The notes beneath the pieces were generated by a model, which saw nothing but the letters and a program-made list of their open reading frames with translations, was not told the origin of the DNA and made no database searches. Of a stretch of DNA of 64,000 nucleotides, positions 52,338-60,383 are shown piece after piece (positions within the stretch are counted from its first letter, which is position 1; every line of letters begins with the position of its first letter). The translations under genes were made by a program, and so were the position numbers. This DNA comes from Flavobacterium commune (lineage in GTDB: Bacteria > Bacteroidota > Bacteroidia > Flavobacteriales > Flavobacteriaceae), in contig NZ_CP017774.1 in assembly GCF_001857965.1 (NCBI RefSeq), positions 3,100,001-3,164,000 on the forward strand, read 5' to 3'.

Positions 52338-53633
52338 TTATTCAATTCCGCATTTTTCTTGTAACCATTGGATTGATTTGTCATCTGTTTCAGCAAATCT
52401 CCAATGCGCCGAAATAGGAGTAATTACAATTTCTTTAGATGCTTTTACGGAATTAAACGCCGAAAGAGTAGAAGTAGGAGAGCAGGTATTGTCATTATAT
52501 CCGGTAGAATAAAAACCGGGAATACTAATTTTTCGGGCAAAATTTACCACATCATAATATTCCATTGTTTTTATTTTTTCAGGGGTATTGTTTTGGTATT
52601 TATCACTAAACATAAAAGGCCATCCGGCCGATCTGTTGTTTAAATAACCTGTATTATCGCTTAAAGCAGGATAAAATGAAGCAATATAATTCACTCTTTT
52701 GTCAATTCCGGCAGCCACAATAGTTAATGCACCACCCTGACTTCCACCGGTAACTACTATATTTTTTTGATCAAATTCTGGAAGACTGGTTAAAAAATCT
52801 ATAGCGCGAACACCATCTAAATACACTTTTTTATAATAATAATTGTTTTTGTCATCTAAATGAATAGCCCAATAATCTTTTAGTTTTGCTCTTGTGGATT
52901 CAAAATCAGCATCGTTAATTTCAGGGGAAACACCATGAATTTCGGTTGTGAAACTGATAAAACCTTTTTCGGCATAAGTAGTTACAGGAACTATTTTTTT
53001 TACTCCCGCACCCGGTGGATTGAATAAAACGGGATGTTTTTTATCGTCTTTAGGTTTACTCAAATACCCATAAAAGTATTGACCTAATTTATAGTTTTGT
53101 AAGCGAACCAAATAAACATCGACATTTGCAGTAGATAATTCCGATTTGTGATTAACTACAGCATCCATCGGGATTTTGCTGTTTTCGGCTTTTGCCTTTT
53201 CCCAAAAAGCATCAAAATCCTTTGGTAAATTGACTGTGGGTTTGATTTCAAAAGGAGCAAAACCCACATTAATTTCATTTTTATACACATAACCATCAAT
53301 TTTTGTCTGTACTCTTAATTGACGAAAACCGGGAATATTCATTGTTCCAATGTTGATTTCGCCAACACCATTTGCTAATGCAAGTGTTCCTTTTTTTTCC
53401 GGATTTAATTGTTCCGGACCGTATTGGTATTCGATTTCTACATTCTCAACTGGCGAACCATACTTAAGTACGCTAACTTTTATTGTAGCTTCTTCATTGA
53501 GTTTGTAATTCCAATCGGGATAATCGGCGGTTAGCATAATTTGAACCAGTTTTATCGGAGCTGGAGTGTTTTGAGCGTTAGTTTTAGCGGTCAAAAGGAC
53601 AAGGAATAATGAAAAATAGGAGAGTAGTTTCAT
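52338..53633 (-). CDS. CE7-like acetyl esterase, secreted
   Basis: A 431-residue secreted esterase. A signal peptide (MKLLSYFSLFLVLLTAKTNA) is followed by an all-beta N-terminal part (residues about 24-140), then an alpha/beta-hydrolase of the acetyl-xylan-esterase / cephalosporin-C deacetylase type. The nucleophile Ser is in TGGSQGGAL, the acid in GYNDNTCSP, and the His in ISAHWRF near the C-terminus. Such enzymes remove acetyl groups from sugars. It sits between GH28 and the GH63-like gene, separated from GH28 by a strong hairpin. The extra N-terminal domain is longer than in simple CE7 enzymes. Confidence 0.87.
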   Translation of the reverse strand: MKLLSYFSLFLVLLTAKTNAQNTPAPIKLVQIMLTADYPDWNYKLNEEATIKVSVLKYGSPVENVEIEYQYGPEQLNPEKKGTLALANGVGEINIGTMNIPGFRQLRVQTKIDGYVYKNEINVGFAPFEIKPTVNLPKDFDAFWEKAKAENSKIPMDAVVNHKSELSTANVDVYLVRLQNYKLGQYFYGYLSKPKDDKKHPVLFNPPGAGVKKIVPVTTYAEKGFISFTTEIHGVSPEINDADFESTRAKLKDYWAIHLDDKNNYYYKKVYLDGVRAIDFLTSLPEFDQKNIVVTGGSQGGALTIVAAGIDKRVNYIASFYPALSDNTGYLNNRSAGWPFMFSDKYQNNTPEKIKTMEYYDVVNFARKISIPGFYSTGYNDNTCSPTSTLSAFNSVKASKEIVITPISAHWRFAETDDKSIQWLQEKCGIE

Positions 53634-53657
53634 AATTTATAAATGGTTTTAAAAAAG

Positions 53658-53690
53658 CAAAGGGTATAATGATTTAAATTATACCCTTTG
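53658..53690 (-). terminator. Strong hairpin between GH28 and esterase genes
   Basis: CAAAGGGTATAAT (53658-53670) and ATTATACCCTTTG (53678-53690) form a perfect 13-bp stem with a 7-nt loop. On the - strand it follows the GH28 stop by 27 bases and is succeeded by CTTTTTT. It is either a true terminator, or a stem that protects GH28 mRNA while allowing read-through. Confidence 0.88.
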
Positions 53691-53717
53691 GTGATTTGAA
53701 TAGCTATGTTGCAGTAA

Positions 53718-55046
53718 TTATTTAATTACTTTATTATTAACAACTACGTTTTTAAGTTTTAAACCTTTAATGATACTTTTATCCATGTCATCATTTTTAG
53801 CTTCTACTTTTAAATTTTCAAAAGTAAAGTTGGTTAACTTATCATATTCTGTAATTTTCATATCGTAAAAAACATCACATTTGATGTCTATATTTCTCAT
53901 GGTAATATTATCACAATACGATAGCGGAACATCTTTTCTTCCTTTTAAATCAAAAAACTGAGTCCAGGGTTTTACATAAATCATACTTTTAGCATAACCA
54001 GTAATGTTTTCAACAGTAATGTACTCGTATCTTTGAGGTGTGTCTGGACGCATTTTAAGCCACAAAAGACGTATTGCATTGTTAACAGTACAGTTGCGCA
54101 CTAAGATGTTTTTGTTATGAATAGCTTCACTACCGCTTGTTAGTGCCCCGTGACAGAATCCGAAGTCACAGTTTTCAATAATAATATTTTCGTTTCCTCC
54201 ATTGCTGGCATCTTTGTCAGCCCATGGACCTTTTCCGCCTTTTAATGCAATAGCATCATCATTTACAGCCATATAGCAACCTTTAATTAACATGTTTTTG
54301 CAAATGTCAATATCGATAGCATCTGTACTTGGCGCTTTTACAGGTGCATGAGGAGAAGTGATGCGTACATCAAGCACTTTTACATTATTGCACTGATAGT
54401 AGTGGCTGGTCCAGAATCCGGAGTTGCGCAATTTTACGTCCTGTACCTGAACATTGTCGCACTTCCAGATAAATACTAAACGGGGTCTGGAAACCTCAAG
54501 ATTGGTGCAGTTCGGATTTTCTTTTCTTCTTTGCCAAAAAGCTTCCCAGTATTTCAAACCATTTCCATCAATAGCCCCTTTACCAGTAATAGTAAAACCA
54601 TTGTTACCATAAGCATTAACTAAGGCAGGAAAATATTCAATACTTTGTCCTTCTATTCTGGAAGGCATTATAGGGTAATCAATAATATTATCAGAACCTT
54701 TTAAAATAGCTCCTTCTGAAACATGTAAATGGGTGTTAGGATGAAAAAACAAAGCCCCGCTCATGAAAGTTCCTTTTGGGATTACTACAACTCCACCACC
54801 GTTACGATACGCTTCATCAATTGTTTTTTGGATGGCTTTAGTTTGTACAATTGTACTGTCGTTTAGGGTGCCATAATCGGTTACGGTATAAAATTTACCT
54901 AAATCACTTGGGTTTATTTTTGTAGCATCTAAAAACCAGTCGGACATTTTAGTTCCGTCAGGGAAAACATTTTTGTTGTTTTTTTGCGAAAATGTTTGTG
55001 GTACAATTGCCAATAAGGCAATAATCAATAAACAGATTTTTTTCAT
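53718..55046 (-). CDS. GH28 polygalacturonase-family enzyme, secreted
   Basis: A 442-residue parallel beta-helix glycosidase with a signal peptide ending in TFSQ. The catalytic blocks of GH28 are in order: APSTDAIDI (NTD-type), NDDAIALKGGKG (the Asp pair), CHGALTSGSE (the G-H-G motif, here C-H-G), and LLWLKMRPD (the R-I-K type motif). The N-terminal part carries KTIDEAYRNGGGVVVIPKG-like text typical of pectin lyase folds. It cuts galacturonan or rhamnogalacturonan in the periplasm or outside. The replacement of the first Gly by Cys in the GHG motif is mild and seen in exo-type relatives. No SusC/SusD is adjacent. Confidence 0.92.
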   Translation of the reverse strand: MKKICLLIIALLAIVPQTFSQKNNKNVFPDGTKMSDWFLDATKINPSDLGKFYTVTDYGTLNDSTIVQTKAIQKTIDEAYRNGGGVVVIPKGTFMSGALFFHPNTHLHVSEGAILKGSDNIIDYPIMPSRIEGQSIEYFPALVNAYGNNGFTITGKGAIDGNGLKYWEAFWQRRKENPNCTNLEVSRPRLVFIWKCDNVQVQDVKLRNSGFWTSHYYQCNNVKVLDVRITSPHAPVKAPSTDAIDIDICKNMLIKGCYMAVNDDAIALKGGKGPWADKDASNGGNENIIIENCDFGFCHGALTSGSEAIHNKNILVRNCTVNNAIRLLWLKMRPDTPQRYEYITVENITGYAKSMIYVKPWTQFFDLKGRKDVPLSYCDNITMRNIDIKCDVFYDMKITEYDKLTNFTFENLKVEAKNDDMDKSIIKGLKLKNVVVNNKVIK

Positions 55047-55169
55047 TTTTTTTGATAAAGGTTAATAAAGCTTGCTGTTCACAAAAAGAATGCCTTTTTA
55101 CTATTTAGTTTATTAAAGACTTTAAATTTTTGGAAGAAACGAAGATATGAAAATTATAAGCTAATCTTC

Positions 55170-55299
55170 ATCCTGCATGGCAGGCAGGATACTATAGCTA
55201 GAAAATGATTGAATACAAATTGCACCAATTTTATCAGCCTATGACAGATTGGTGAAATTAAAAAGAATTGTGTTTTGTGTAAATTGGTGTAATTCGTGT
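55170..55299. repeat. Dispersed inverted repeat, copy F, with small hairpin
   Basis: ATCCTGC-ATGGCAG-GCAGGAT (55170-55190) is a small perfect hairpin. Next come the arms at 55215-55233 (ACAAATTGCACCAATTTTA) and 55280-55299 (TAAATTGGTGTAATTCGTGT), imperfect inverted copies, with a degraded centre ATCAGCCTATGACAGAT (55233-55249). It lies between the 3' end of the permease gene and the 5' end of the GH28 gene. Confidence 0.75.
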
Positions 55300-55315
55300 T
55301 AGGGAATAAATTAAT

Positions 55316-56617
55316 CTAGCTTATTTTTTTCTTCGAAAAACGGATTAAAGCATAAATGATCGATAAAATTCCAATTGCAATCAGTGTTCCAATGATTTCA
55401 TTTTGAGCCAAATTGGATAAAAAATAAAGAATAATAACGATGGAAAGAATTGGAACTGTTAATCCACCCGGAATTGTAAATTCGTCTGCTTTTGTTTCTC
55501 GGGAATAGCGCAATTTTATTACCGAAAACACCACTCCTAAATAAACTATTAATACTGAACTGCTTGCAATTACTACTAAACTTTCAAAACTTCCGGTTAC
55601 TGCAATTAAAAATCCAAGTAAAGCATAAACAATAATGGATAGATAGGGAGTTGAAAATGATGGATGGATTTTGGCTAAGGCATTTATTGGAATTACTTTG
55701 TCACGAGCCAGTGCGTACAATGTTCTGGGATTGTTTAATATATCACCGCTTAAAAATCCGAACATCGATATCCCAGCTCCAACAGTTAGAATCACAAAAC
55801 CGATTGGTCCAAAAATCACGTTGGCGGTTGCGGCAAGTGGAGTAGCGGTAAATTGTGGTAATTGGTTTCCTAGAACTCCCTGAGCCACGGTTTGGATTAG
55901 CATATAGAGTACTACGATTGCCGAAATACTAATAAAAATTGCTTTGGGAATAGTGCGTTTAGGATTAATAACTTCTCCCGAAACCACAATTCCGGATTCG
56001 CAACCCTGAAATGCAAAAAATAAAACCAGAGAAGTTTTGCCTAGTTGTTGAATATCGGGAAAACTTTCGATAGTGAGATTGTTGACAGCAACCGCTTCCC
56101 ATCCAAAAATAACGAGTAATAATAACGGAATTAACTTAGCAACGGTATTAATTTTTACCAAACCAATACCTTGTTTTACACCAATAACATTAATAGATGC
56201 CAGACCCCAAAAAACAGTAGTTAAGCATAGTATTCGCATCCATTCTTCCTGAAAAACAGGATGCGTCGAACTCAATACATTTACCAAAGCATTAGAAACG
56301 GCAGCATCAGCAAGAAGCGTACCGCCAACGGTAAAAATTCCCGCCAGGAAACCGGCATAAGGACCAAAAGCAGTTTCGATATAGGAGTAAACTCCGCCTG
56401 TTTGGGTTACCTTACTGGCTGCTTCGGCAAAACAGAGCATGATAAGTGCCATTAAAATTCCGCAAAAAACATAAGCAATAATGCTTGAAGCTCCCATGGA
56501 TGCTGCAACAATGGCAGGAAGAGCAAAAATTCCGGCACCAATGATTACATTCATAATATTAGCTGATAAACCGATTACGCCTATGGTTCGTTTGAACTCT
56601 TCTTCTTTATGGGTCAT
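55316..56617 (-). CDS. APC-family amino-acid permease
   Basis: A 433-residue inner-membrane transporter with about 12 helices. The first helix region IGVIGLSANIMNVIIGAGIFALPAIVA has the unwound G-A-G-I-F substrate motif, followed by GGVYSYIETAFGPYAGFLAG, both typical of the amino acid-polyamine-cation superfamily. It likely imports or exchanges amino acids, but the substrate is not evident. It is a single gene, transcribed away from lpdA, and is followed by a dispersed repeat. Confidence 0.9.
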   Translation of the reverse strand: MTHKEEEFKRTIGVIGLSANIMNVIIGAGIFALPAIVAASMGASSIIAYVFCGILMALIMLCFAEAASKVTQTGGVYSYIETAFGPYAGFLAGIFTVGGTLLADAAVSNALVNVLSSTHPVFQEEWMRILCLTTVFWGLASINVIGVKQGIGLVKINTVAKLIPLLLLVIFGWEAVAVNNLTIESFPDIQQLGKTSLVLFFAFQGCESGIVVSGEVINPKRTIPKAIFISISAIVVLYMLIQTVAQGVLGNQLPQFTATPLAATANVIFGPIGFVILTVGAGISMFGFLSGDILNNPRTLYALARDKVIPINALAKIHPSFSTPYLSIIVYALLGFLIAVTGSFESLVVIASSSVLIVYLGVVFSVIKLRYSRETKADEFTIPGGLTVPILSIVIILYFLSNLAQNEIIGTLIAIGILSIIYALIRFSKKKIS

Positions 56618-56860
56618 TTTTTTGGAATTACAAATAATTGGTTAAAAAAACGAAGTTATGCAAAAAAGATTTTGATTCACTAAAGAAATGCGTTTGGATT
56701 ATAAATTCAACATTTTACAATAGGATTTTATCTTTTATAACTGTTTTAGCTGACTTTATAGTTTTAAAATAATTTGTATTTTGGTTTAAAACCATAAAAA
56801 GCATTACAAAAACCTAACAAAATATCTCATTTTTTAAACTTTAAACAAAACAGAATTCCC

Positions 56861-56868
56861 TATTTTTG
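56861..56868 (+). promoter_or_regulatory. Predicted -7 box for lpdA
   Basis: TATTTTTG matches TAnnTTTG, about 40 bases before the lpdA ATG at 56908. It overlaps the earlier TTG frame opening, so that start is unlikely. No clear -33 element. Confidence 0.5.
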
Positions 56869-56907
56869 CTCTTCGAGAATTTAAAAAATAATAAAAAACA
56901 ATATACT

Positions 56908-58311
56908 ATGAATTCATTTGACGTAGTCGTTATAGGTTCTGGACCTGGAGGATATGTATCAGCGATTCGTTGTGCGCAACTAGGCTTCAAAACAGCTATT
57001 ATCGAAAAATATTCCACATTGGGAGGAACTTGTCTTAATGTAGGATGTATTCCTTCAAAAGCCTTGTTGTCTTCTTCTCACCATTATGCTGAAATTGCTC
57101 ATTTTGCTGATCACGGAATCGAGGTTTCCGGAGAAGTAAAAGTTAATTTAGAGAAAATGATTGCCCGTAAAAAAGCAGTTGTAGATCAAACTTCCGGTGG
57201 AATCAACTACCTGATGGATAAAAATAATATTACTGTTTTTAATGGTTTAGGTTCTTTTGTTGATGCAACTCATGTGGCTGTTGCAAAAGCTGACGGAACT
57301 TCTGAAACTATTGAAGCTAAACATACAATTATTGCTACTGGTTCTAAACCATCTTCTTTACCATTTATTAAAATTGATAAAGAAAGAATCATCACTTCTA
57401 CTGAGGCTTTAAGTTTAACTGAAGTGCCTAAACACCTTGTAATTATTGGTGGTGGGGTTATTGGTATCGAATTAGGTCAGGTGTATTTACGTTTAGGAGC
57501 TCAGGTTTCTGTAGTGGAATTCATGGACAGAATTATTCCGGGAATGGACGGTGCTTTGTCTAAAGAGTTGACAAAAGTATTGAAAAAACAAGGAATGAAA
57601 TTCTATACTTCTCACAAAGTACAATCAGTTGAAAGAGTTGGTGATGTAGTTACTGTGAAAGCAGAAAATGCAAAAGGTGAAGTAATTACTTTAGAAGGAG
57701 ATTATTCATTAGTGTCTGTGGGTCGTCGTCCTTACACAGATGGATTGAACGCTGAAGCTGCTGGAGTTAAAATCTCTGAAAGAGGTCAGGTTGAAGTAAA
57801 CGATCATTTACAAACTTCTGCTTCTAATATTTATGCTATTGGTGATGTAGTACGTGGTGCAATGTTAGCTCATAAAGCAGAAGAAGAAGGAACGATGGTT
57901 GCTGAAATATTAGCGGGTCAAAAACCACATATCGATTATAACTTAATTCCGGGAGTGGTTTATACTTGGCCGGAAGTTGCAGCTGTTGGACAAACAGAAG
58001 AGCAATTAAAAGCGGCTGGAGTAGCTTATAAATCAGGAAGTTTCCCATTTAAAGCATTAGGACGTGCAAGAGCAAGTGCTGATTTAGATGGTTTTGTAAA
58101 AATCCTTGCTGATGCTAAAACAGATGAAGTTCTTGGAGTTCACATGATTGGTGCCAGAACTGCTGATTTAATCGCAGAAGCTGTAGTTGCAATGGAATAC
58201 AAAGCTTCTGCTGAAGATATTTCAAGAATGTCACACGCTCACCCTACATTTGCGGAAGCGGTAAAAGAAGCAGCATTAGCAGCAACTGAAAACAGAGCGA
58301 TACACGTTTAG
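56908..58311 (+). CDS. lpdA: Dihydrolipoyl dehydrogenase
   Basis: A 467-residue flavoprotein disulfide oxidoreductase, the E3 subunit of 2-oxo acid dehydrogenase complexes. The FAD motif VVIGSGPGGYVSAI comes first, then the redox pair GGTCLNVGCIPSK (C-x4-C), the NAD motif IIGGGVIGIELGQV, AIGDVV before the second FAD site, and the C-terminal HAHPTFAEAVKEAA with the catalytic His. The start at 56908 gives the standard N-terminus (MNSFDVVVIG). The E1 and E2 genes are not nearby, as is common for a shared E3. A strong terminator follows. Confidence 0.96.
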   Translation: MNSFDVVVIGSGPGGYVSAIRCAQLGFKTAIIEKYSTLGGTCLNVGCIPSKALLSSSHHYAEIAHFADHGIEVSGEVKVNLEKMIARKKAVVDQTSGGINYLMDKNNITVFNGLGSFVDATHVAVAKADGTSETIEAKHTIIATGSKPSSLPFIKIDKERIITSTEALSLTEVPKHLVIIGGGVIGIELGQVYLRLGAQVSVVEFMDRIIPGMDGALSKELTKVLKKQGMKFYTSHKVQSVERVGDVVTVKAENAKGEVITLEGDYSLVSVGRRPYTDGLNAEAAGVKISERGQVEVNDHLQTSASNIYAIGDVVRGAMLAHKAEEEGTMVAEILAGQKPHIDYNLIPGVVYTWPEVAAVGQTEEQLKAAGVAYKSGSFPFKALGRARASADLDGFVKILADAKTDEVLGVHMIGARTADLIAEAVVAMEYKASAEDISRMSHAHPTFAEAVKEAALAATENRAIHV

Positions 58312-58334
58312 TGTAAACTCTTTTAATATTAACA

Positions 58335-58368
58335 AATAGGCTGTCCGAAAAGGCAGCCTATTTTTTTT
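58335..58368 (+). terminator. Intrinsic terminator after lpdA
   Basis: AATAGGCTG (58335-58343) and CAGCCTATT (58354-58362) form a perfect stem followed by a run of T. The rest of the 346-nt gap is AT-rich and holds a -7 box at 58582 for the next ORF. Confidence 0.92.
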
Positions 58369-58581
58369 GTCTGGTTCTTAAATAAATTGATTTAAACTTC
58401 TTTTTATATCATTTAAGGCAAATCCTGTTTCGAGGATTTGTTAGTCTTCATTAAACTAAATAAAATGATTATCTGATTAGATAGAAATACTAAATTTTAC
58501 AGACTGGTTATTTTATCATTAAGCTTCTTATAAATGTCTTTTTTTAAAGAAAAATTAAGAAACATTAACTTCTCAAATGGC

Positions 58582-58589
58582 TATATTTG
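58582..58589 (+). promoter_or_regulatory. Predicted -7 box for the 120-residue ORF
   Basis: TATATTTG, a perfect TAnnTTTG match, lies 69 bases before the ORF start at 58658. No TTTG at the usual upstream distance. Confidence 0.4.
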
Positions 58590-58657
58590 GCGTCAAAATA
58601 TTTATAAATCTATATTTTTTTGAGAGACTAAAAAGAAAAGTTTGATTCTTTAAATTT

Positions 58658-59020
58658 ATGAAATCTATTAAGTTTATCTATATCATTATTTTGTCACTGC
58701 TCACTTTTTGTGGTGGTGTAGAATTGTATAAATATTCTTCTGAATCCAATAATTGCCTAACAAAAGATATTTTTTTAGATTCGGATGTTTCTCAGGTTGA
58801 ATCATCTTCAGTATCGATGTCTTGTGACATAAAGATGCATTTTATTCTTAAAAAGAAGGCAAAAACACGTGTTGAAGATTCAAAAACACGTGTCTTAAAA
58901 AATATTTATTACACAAATTTTGTTGGACTTAAGTTTTTAAAGGAAAACATCATTTTTAGTGCTGCCAGTCTCTATCAAATTCAGCAACACATCCATCTTC
59001 ATTTATATCAATTGTTCTAG
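58658..59020 (+). CDS. Small membrane-anchored or exported protein, unknown
   Basis: A 120-residue ORF whose first 25 residues (MKSIKFIYIIILSLLTFCGG) are a signal peptide or membrane anchor; a Cys at residue 18 is followed by Gly-Gly, but it does not make a strong lipobox. The rest has a Ser-rich stretch (SQVESSSVSMSC), a Lys/Thr-rich part and a His-rich end (QQHIHLHLYQLF). I do not recognise a family. It has its own -7 box and precedes the RND efflux operon by 226 bases on the same strand, so it could be connected to it, or be independent. The His and Cys residues might bind metal, which is speculation. Confidence 0.6.
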   Translation: MKSIKFIYIIILSLLTFCGGVELYKYSSESNNCLTKDIFLDSDVSQVESSSVSMSCDIKMHFILKKKAKTRVEDSKTRVLKNIYYTNFVGLKFLKENIIFSAASLYQIQQHIHLHLYQLF

Positions 59021-59179
59021 TTTTAAAATAACTTCTTTGTTTTTATAATGCACCGATGTTTTTCGGCTGCAATATCTTTGTATATCACTAAGATAATTTC
59101 TTTTATAAAAATATTCAATTTATTCGTTGCTTCCTGAAAATGGAGTAAACGCAATTTTTCATTTTATCCTTTTAACTTA

Positions 59180-59213
59180 TTTGTAAACTCCCTGTATTCT
59201 ATACATTCGGGAG
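59180..59213 (+). promoter_or_regulatory. RND operon promoter with nested dyad
   Basis: TTTG (59180-59183), an 18-nt spacer and TACATTCG (59202-59209) match the Bacteroidota promoter with one mismatch in the -7 box. Within it, TGTAT-TCT-ATACA (59193-59205) is a perfect 13-bp dyad, framed by CTCCC (59188-59192) and GGGAG (59209-59213). A protein bound there would block the promoter, so it is a good repressor-site candidate. Confidence 0.6.
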
Positions 59214-59246
59214 CTATCTGTCTATATAAATTATAATAAATTAATT

Positions 59247-60353
59247 ATGAGCAATTTTAAAAAATCATTTTTTCTGTCTATTTTATCATTATTCGTTTTA
59301 GTCTCGTGTGGAGATAAAAACAAAACAAAAATCAATAGTATAAAAACGGTACCAGTATATAAAGTTACATTAAAAGATACCATTGTCTCCAACCGATTTG
59401 TTGCCGATGTACATGCCAAAAATAATGTCGAAATTCATGTTCGAATTCCGGGATTGTTGGAAAAAGTATATGTAAGTGAAGGACAAAAAGTAAAAAAAGG
59501 CCAACTGTTATTTAAAATAAGTGATGTAGAACTTCAAATACAATTGCTAAAAGCACAAGCTGTTTACAAAAGTGCTATGGCCGATTTAAGAATAGCCACT
59601 GTTGAGCGAGAACAAGCTCAAACTCTTTTCAATAAAAAAGTAATTGCCAATAACGAATTAGAATTGGCTAAAGCAAAATATGAAGCGGCAGCTGCCAAAG
59701 TTGCTCACGCTGCTGCCGAGAAAAAAGCGATTGATCAACAAATAGGTTTTACGACAATTCGTGCGCCATTTGACGGCACAGTAGATCGTATTCCGTTTAA
59801 AGAAGGAAGTTTAGTCGAAAATGGTTCGCTTTTAACAACGGTTTCTCAACTGGATGATGTATATGCCTATTTCTCAATTCCTGAGAACACCTATTTCCAA
59901 ATGATAACAAACAAGAGCCTGAATGCGAAAGGTGATATCGAATTAGTTTTACCAAATGGTGTTGTTTACAATCAAAAAGGAGAACTTAGAACTGCCGATG
60001 GAGATATAGACAGACAAACAGGTTCTATTCAATACAAAGCTAAATTTCACAACCCACAAGGTTTTATCAAACACGGAACTTCTGGAAAACTAATAATTTC
60101 AGAGCCAAAAAATAATGCAATTGTCATTCCCCAAAAAGCTGTTTTTTCTATTCAGGACAAACAATTTGTATTTCTGGTGGATAAAGAAGGCATTGTAAAA
60201 ATGACTAACATCACTATCGGAAGTACTCTTGATGATGTATATATATTGAATAAAGGTTTGAAAAATAATGATTTAATTGTTCAGGAAGGTATTCAGTCCT
60301 TACGCGACGGCGACAAAATCAATATTAAAGAAACGAAAGTTGCAAACCTGTAA
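59247..60353 (+). CDS. RND efflux periplasmic adaptor (membrane fusion) lipoprotein
   Basis: A 368-residue AcrA/MexA-type adaptor that links the inner-membrane pump to the outer-membrane channel. The signal ends in FVLVSC, with lipidation on the Cys. The lipoyl half-motifs IHVRIPGLLEKVYVSEGQKVKKGQLLF and TTIRAPFDGTVDRIPFKEGSLV flank a coiled-coil hairpin (about residues 100-165, rich in Ala, Lys and Glu). Beta-barrel and membrane-proximal domains follow (GTSGKLIISEPKNNAIVIPQKAV). It starts an operon with the pump and an outer-membrane factor. Confidence 0.95.
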   Translation: MSNFKKSFFLSILSLFVLVSCGDKNKTKINSIKTVPVYKVTLKDTIVSNRFVADVHAKNNVEIHVRIPGLLEKVYVSEGQKVKKGQLLFKISDVELQIQLLKAQAVYKSAMADLRIATVEREQAQTLFNKKVIANNELELAKAKYEAAAAKVAHAAAEKKAIDQQIGFTTIRAPFDGTVDRIPFKEGSLVENGSLLTTVSQLDDVYAYFSIPENTYFQMITNKSLNAKGDIELVLPNGVVYNQKGELRTADGDIDRQTGSIQYKAKFHNPQGFIKHGTSGKLIISEPKNNAIVIPQKAVFSIQDKQFVFLVDKEGIVKMTNITIGSTLDDVYILNKGLKNNDLIVQEGIQSLRDGDKINIKETKVANL

Positions 60354-60383
60354 TTCAATTATACATTCTTAAAAGAAAAGAAA

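Noticed and set aside
56866..56907. Upstream TTG start for lpdA
   Set aside because: It overlaps a predicted -7 box, and the FAD motif spacing fits the ATG at 56908.
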